A stretch of 64,000 bases of DNA from Cryptomeria japonica (taxonomy: Eukaryota; Streptophyta; Pinopsida; Cupressales; Cupressaceae). Within the stretch, counting starts at the first letter, position 1; the number at the start of each line of letters is the position of its first letter. Below the pieces are notes generated by a model. That model had not been told where the DNA came from. It was given only the letters and a program-made list of their open reading frames with translations, and ran no database searches. Made by a program: the position numbers and the translations under genes. Location of the stretch: positions 833,330,136 through 833,394,135 of the forward strand of contig NC_081411.1 in the NCBI RefSeq assembly GCF_030272615.1, given 5' to 3'. Below are positions 59,200 to 64,000 of the stretch, piece by piece.

Positions 59200-60245
59200 C
59201 TTAGCCCCGTTTTCAGATTCCACACTCCACCACTTCGATCAACTCTAATCTTAAGCATACCACGTCAATATAAAACCCAATCAATACATTCTCCACACAT
59301 CACAAATTTAGCATTGTTTTTCATGCGCAACTTCTCACTCACATCTAAATGGTGTTACCTGCTAATTGTATATGTTATATGTTTCTTTGTTGAACATCCA
59401 ACTTTATATTAGTGGGGTTAGTGAAATAGAATCTCCATTTCAGAGGAATTGCAGGAAGCTACAGTGGATGCCAACGGAAAATGCTTGACGGCCAGGCTGC
59501 TGGTAGAAACTCTGCAGGGTATCAGTTTCGGCTTCGAGAACAACGATTTAAGGTTTGTCAAATATCCCATTGTAGGCTGCAGACAGCCGGGTCGTGTCTC
59601 AATTCCACAGAAGATTTGCTGCTCACAGCTTGTCCATGGGATCCTCGCATTGAGGGAGAATTCTTCCACCAGACTACCACGAAAATCAGCATGACCAAGA
59701 TTTCAGACTTCATTACAGACATTAAGAAGCTGAGAGACCTGAATCCCTCTGGTCTGTGTGGAGTGGAGCTCTACAATGGAATTCTCGTGCGCTTTGTGAA
59801 GGCTTCCAGTGCTTATTTAGGAGTAAATGAGGATTCCGTGGACTTGGATTTCACATATTATCGATCTAAGGACCCCATGGTTCCTAGACTCGACGAGGAC
59901 ATGCTTGAAAAGATTGAGCAGATGGGTCTGTCTATGTATGGAGGCACTTCCCACTGGGGTAAGAACCGCAACATTGCATTTCAGGGGGTGTTAAAGAAGT
60001 ATAAGAAAGGTGGAGAGTTTTTGAAAGCTATGAAAAAGTATGATCCAGAGGGATTGTTGTCGAATGAGTGGACTGATGGAATGCTGGGAATAGGAAAGGA
60101 TGGGGTAGTTATAGACAAGGATGGTTGTGCTTTGGAAGGTTTGTATTTATGTACACAAGACAGGCACTGTGCTCCTCACAAAGGTTATTTTTGTAGGGCA
60201 GGAAGAGTGTACATCGATGCTACAGTCTCTAGATATGAAGGATAG
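59200..60245 (+). pseudogene. GULLO tandem pseudogene, FAD domain deleted
   Basis: The promoter (TATAAAA 59269-59275), first ATG (59323) and the following 22 bp (CGCAACTTCTCACTCACATC) match the intact gene. The sequence then jumps into the equivalent of intron 2 and reaches exon 3 at 59444 (TTTCAG|AGGAATTG). Exon 1 after the first codons, intron 1 and exon 2 are missing, so the whole FAD-binding domain is gone. Within exon 3 a 13-bp deletion near 59580 shifts the frame; the rest to TAG 60243 is open and about 90% identical in protein to the intact copy by hand count. Two C-terminal Cys are lost (LYLC, VSRYEG). Confidence 0.9.
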
Positions 60246-60389
60246 ACACAGTGGCTAGTATTTGCCGTTTAGATTTGTAATAGCAATTGATTATGTTTTT
60301 TTCAAAAAATTATGAAATAGAAGAGATTAATAATTTTGTAATCATAACTTTAATTGTTGAATGTTAATTATAAATTTAATTGAATCCTA

Positions 60390-60830
60390 AATTTAACGCA
60401 TAATAATCCCTAACCTAAATTGAACACTAATCTTAATCCTTATCTTAACCCTATTTTAACTCTTATAAAAGTCCTGTCTCTAATTCCACTTATAACTTTA
60501 ATCTTAATTGAATTGTATTCCAAACCTCTTTGAATCCTAACCATAATTTAACCCTAACACTAAATCAAAAGTTTTACCTATATACCTAATTGATCCTTAA
60601 CTCTAACTCCAAGTTAACTTTATACCTAACCCTTATCCTAATTAAATTCTTACCCTAACCATGTTTGAACTATAACCATATTTTAACCCTACCTCAAAAA
60701 TTTATTTTATAACCTTAATTAAACACTAATTGAATCATAGTCCTAATCCTAATTGAACCCTACTCCTATTTAAACTCTAATACTAAGCTATAGATCTAAC
60801 CCTAATTGAAATATAATCCTAACCCTTTTT
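60390..60830. repeat. Degenerate CCCTAA-rich minisatellite
   Basis: TAACCCTAATTGAA-like units (for example CTAACCCTAATTGAAATATA near 60795 and CTAATCCTAATTGAACCCTA near 60745) recur with irregular spacing and many substitutions. The core resembles the plant telomere CCCTAAA strand but with an ATTGAA spacer; it looks like a decayed satellite rather than a clean interstitial telomere. Confidence 0.6.
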
Positions 60831-61542
60831 GTAATAATAGTAATTGAATATGTTTTTTTACAAACAATTTGCAAATAGAAGAGATTAATTAAAATAATTA
60901 TATAATTAATTATAAAAAAATAATTTTTTAAAGTTTTTTCAATTAGAATACTATAACTCTTCTAAAATTTTATATTTATTTGAGAATGTGATTAGTACAC
61001 TGATCATAGTAGTAAAGAAAATTTAAATATTTACTGTACCAAAAGAGATGAAAGTGGAACAATTTTTATCTATATTACATTGTATTAATATTTATTATTT
61101 CACAATTAATTAATAGTCAATTAATTCCAGCATTAAAATATTTTCAACTAGCTTCAATAATAAAGGTAAAATTTATTTCTCATGGTAGTTACCTTGTAAC
61201 ATATATCAAATAAAACAAAAGTTTGGATTTATTATCAAATTTTTATATTACCAATTGCCTTAGGATAACTAAAATAAAGCTTTAAAATATTTAAAGAGAT
61301 ATAGATTCTAAATAATTGAAAAAGAAAATTAAACCATTCTAAATATTATTTTAATGACCTAAAATTTTTCCTAAAAAATTTAATGTAGAAAGTGGATCCG
61401 GGAAATCCGATAATAAGATGCAAATTATTTGAGCCAATTAGATTAAAGAAAAACAATTTCTGTAATTTGAAAACTTAAAAATCATGCATCCTAACTATTA
61501 AAAAATTAAAATAAAAACATGGAAGAAAAAATTCATTGATAT
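60831..61542. other. AT-rich interval without genes
   Basis: Very AT-rich, with A/T runs; nothing recognisable. Confidence 0.5.
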
Positions 61543-61995
61543 TGTTGGTGTAATTATTTATTCTTATAGGATATAATTACACTTTACTGAAGTTGACTTA
61601 AGATAATGCATCTCATCGTAGTTTGGATATGAGACACTTAGGGAAGTGTGCACATAGGGATGATGCTTGTAGGAGAAATTCCACCTTTTGTGGTCTTATC
61701 TTGCTGTTATATTCCACATTCAATGGGTGATCCACCTCTTGTGGAATATTATATTATTTCTCCTACCTACCCCTACTTTTTCTTACCTACCCTTGTTTAT
61801 CATTGAGCTACATGTCATGATTGTGTGCTCACATATCCATTTGGCCTTGCCTATATAAGCATGCCCATATTCATTGTATTGGTTAATCTAGTTGATCACT
61901 TTGCATATTGATGAGAATGCTATTTGTTCTTGTCAAACTGTTGTCTCTCTTTTGTGTGCCTTTCATTGTGCCCTTGATCTTGGAAAAATCTCACA
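61543..61995 (+). repeat. 5' LTR of a second Copia element (453 bp)
   Basis: It begins TGTTGGTGTAATTA and ends CTCACA directly before a primer site. CCTATATAAGC near 61850 is the likely TATA. The 3' LTR is outside the window, so the start is set by the TG terminus only. Confidence 0.75.
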
Positions 61996-63545
61996 TGGTA
62001 TTAGAGCCATTGGGGCTTCATTGATTAGTTTTGGGAGACATCTTGGAAGGCTTCTAATTTCATATATGAGGTATTGCACGTTTTGGAGGCATCCTAGTGT
62101 GTTTTCGAAATCACAATTGCATCTGGGAGGTCGTTTCCATAAAAATCAAGTATAAACTCATCCATATTTGGCGAAAGTCAAATTTTGGATGTTGAAGGAT
62201 TTTTTTACCCAATTCAGGTAGTACGGTATGGATTTTCAAAAAATAATTTTTCTCTGCAAAAAAAGATAAAAATAAAATTATTTCCTTTATTTAAAATTCG
62301 CAAATTTTTTTTGTATTGAAAAGTTTCAAAAAAAATAAAAATTCATATATTATTGTCGGGGGTGCCATTACCCACCCTCGACCTATATTGTCAGACCTGT
62401 GACTAGAGGTTGCACCAACCATACCTGATAGATTAGTGTCCTCCCAGCCCGACGACATGCGATGTCCTTTGGCCTTTGGCTCCCAACGGCAGCGTTCATC
62501 TGACTTGTCGACGATCACCTTCCCATCGACCCCCTCCACGGCTTCTAATGGCCCTGCCACAGCGACCTCTGGTAGCATCCGCCGGTCACTGCCGGCACCC
62601 ACCATGACGCCGACCTGCCACGCGGGCTCCCGCTGACCTACCACACGAGCTCCCACAACCTCCCATTGGCGAGACCCACGTCCACCATGTGACAAATGGC
62701 CACTAGCCCGTGGGCTAGACACCTCTGTGCCATGTCATCTGGATAGTACAGTATGACTAATCCAATCAGTGCACCACGCCACTGTCAGTATATTGCCACG
62801 TTAGATTTCTGTACAGTCAACAGGGAGGTGCAATGGCCATTTTGACGGGCATACGACCGTCAAATTTAACATAGTTAATTGCTGATGTCAGCTTGCGTTA
62901 GCACCCTTTTGAAAATTTTAGACCCCTCTCTATTGAGCAGTTTGAATTTTTTGGTCAATTTTCAAGGCCCATAACTTGCTCAATTTTTCTTCTTTTTGGG
63001 TACAATATTTTTTCATTTGGGCTAATTTTTCATGCTCTTTGCAGTGGTGTGTTTATTTTTTTGATTTTGGTGAACATGTTTTTCATAATTTTTGAATTCT
63101 CTCAATTGTACTTGTCCAATCTTTAATTTTGCAACTTCAAAGGCTTCGTTTGGGCTCATACGACCTCCTTTTCAAGTGTCATTTTTTTAAAGTGCATATT
63201 TTTTTGTCTACTTTCATAATATGTCATCAGTTTGCAGAGATTTTGAGTGGATATTGTACTTTCAAAAATTAGTCTTTTGTGGCTTACTTGGTACTTGTAA
63301 ATTTCTTGGATCTTAGTTTAGATCTCTTGCATTTTTAGTTTGAGTCTGCTTTGGCCTCTTTGAGGCAGTTGTAAAGTTGAAATCAGAATTCCACTTTTCC
63401 ATTTTTTGCAAGTGGCCCATTGTACATGCACTAAGTATAAAGTGTCAAATCATCATTTTGGGGGGGTTCTTTGATTGAGTGAATTTGGTGGGGTGTCTTG
63501 TGTGATTGTGCCTCTCTTTCCTTATGCTCTTTCATTTTTGTTGCT
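61996..63545 (+). promoter_or_regulatory. Primer-binding site and long leader with GC-rich core
   Basis: TGGTATTAGAGCC (61996-62008) matches initiator-Met tRNA except for one base. The leader of 1.5 kb is unusually long for Copia. Its part 62360-62840 is much more GC-rich than the surroundings and contains a perfect inverted repeat CTAGCCC-GT-GGGCTAG (62703-62718). An antisense frame of 143 codons across it is probably a composition effect. Confidence 0.6.
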
Positions 63546-64000
63546 ATGGTCCTCATTAATTTCCACCTTTAACTCCACATAACTATGCATCTTGGAAAAT
63601 AAAAGCATGGAGCAAACTAATGGAAAAAGGACTCATGCATTACATAGATGGAACAATAGTAGCACCAACTGATCCTAAGGCTGATCCTAATGCTCAATTA
63701 CAATGGCTCACTAAAAATTGCATGGCTCTTGGAACTTTGTGTAATTATGTATCAGATGTCCTCATTTTTCACATTGAGAAGTGTTCTACAATCAAAGAAG
63801 CTTGGGATATCTTTCAGAAATTATATGGTCAAGTTGATGAAATCAAAGGCTATAAGATTGACAATGAGCTTACCAACTTGGATCCCAAGAGTTTTGATAC
63901 AATCAAAGATTATGTCACCAAAGAAAATGAGCTAAGAGCAAAGCTTAAGGATTGTGGAATTGACAAAAAATATGCTCAATTGATATTCAACTTGTTGGAC
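63546..64000 (+). pseudogene. Copia gag N-terminal part, runs off the window
   Basis: ATG 63546 starts MVLINF; one base appears to be missing at about 63571, after which the +1 frame reads LTPHNYASWKIKAWSKLMEK, then GTLCNYVSD and AWDIFQKLYGQ, typical Copia Gag (UBN2/DUF4219-type). The frame is then open to the window end. The frameshift is inferred from this similarity. Confidence 0.7.

Noticed and set aside
60390-60830. True interstitial telomere
   Set aside because: No run of consecutive TTTAGGG/CCCTAAA units; the cores are spaced and degenerate.
62291-62722. 143-codon minus-strand protein
   Set aside because: No domain; it spans a GC-rich leader where long open frames arise by composition.

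Overview
The window looks like intergenic chromosome from a seed plant with a large, repeat-rich genome. A gymnosperm is my best guess, inferred from repeat density, old nested LTR elements and very low gene content; the sequence cannot prove it. I find one intact host gene, a three-exon L-gulonolactone oxidase-like gene (GULLO, + strand, 44,922/44,994-47,261). A truncated tandem paralog lies 14 kb downstream (about 59,200-60,245). Almost everything else is transposable elements or their decay products.

Layout. 1-5,023: 3' part of a Sirevirus-like Copia element with a Gag end, no pol, an internal TATA/leader, a long decayed accessory ORF, two polypurine tracts and the 3' LTR. 5,024-14,091: gene-poor AT-rich DNA with one LTR relic, a long imperfect foldback and a (TC)40 microsatellite. 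14,092-17,140: a 300-bp unit in tandem whose second copy is split by a LINE. 17,960-24,760: an old dispersed block (A) containing a 337-bp TRIM and a 4.9-kb LINE with 17-bp target duplications. 25,367-33,805 and 33,906-41,752: two related minus-strand non-autonomous LTR elements (D and E) only 100 bp apart. E keeps a 1,142-codon Gag-protease ORF but has no reverse transcriptase or integrase. 42,700-44,060: a minus-strand repeat with a LINE-like 3' end. 44,820-47,261: GULLO. 47,930-48,860: duplicated LTR-like unit. 49,165-58,120: block B, a diverged copy of block A, split by a small minus-strand LTR element (C) and by a structurally complete Copia element (52,026-57,574, TSD CCTTG). 59,200-60,245: GULLO pseudogene. 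60,390-60,830: degenerate CCCTAA-rich minisatellite. 61,543-64,000: 5' end of another Copia element (LTR, primer site, GC-rich leader, start of gag) running off the window.

The most unusual signals are: (1) GGACC...GGTCC palindromes in the U3 of elements D and E, in tandem in E, about 130-220 bp upstream of the TATA box, with different inner cores in the two families and related motifs in E's U5 and leader; (2) E itself, a long open Gag-protease frame without polymerase; (3) the Gag-plus-accessory-ORF Copia element with its own promoter-like segment; (4) the Copia at 52-57.5 kb, whose stops and integrase active-site losses are mostly C-to-T/G-to-A changes, several in CHG context. No CRISPR, operon or prokaryotic feature is present.
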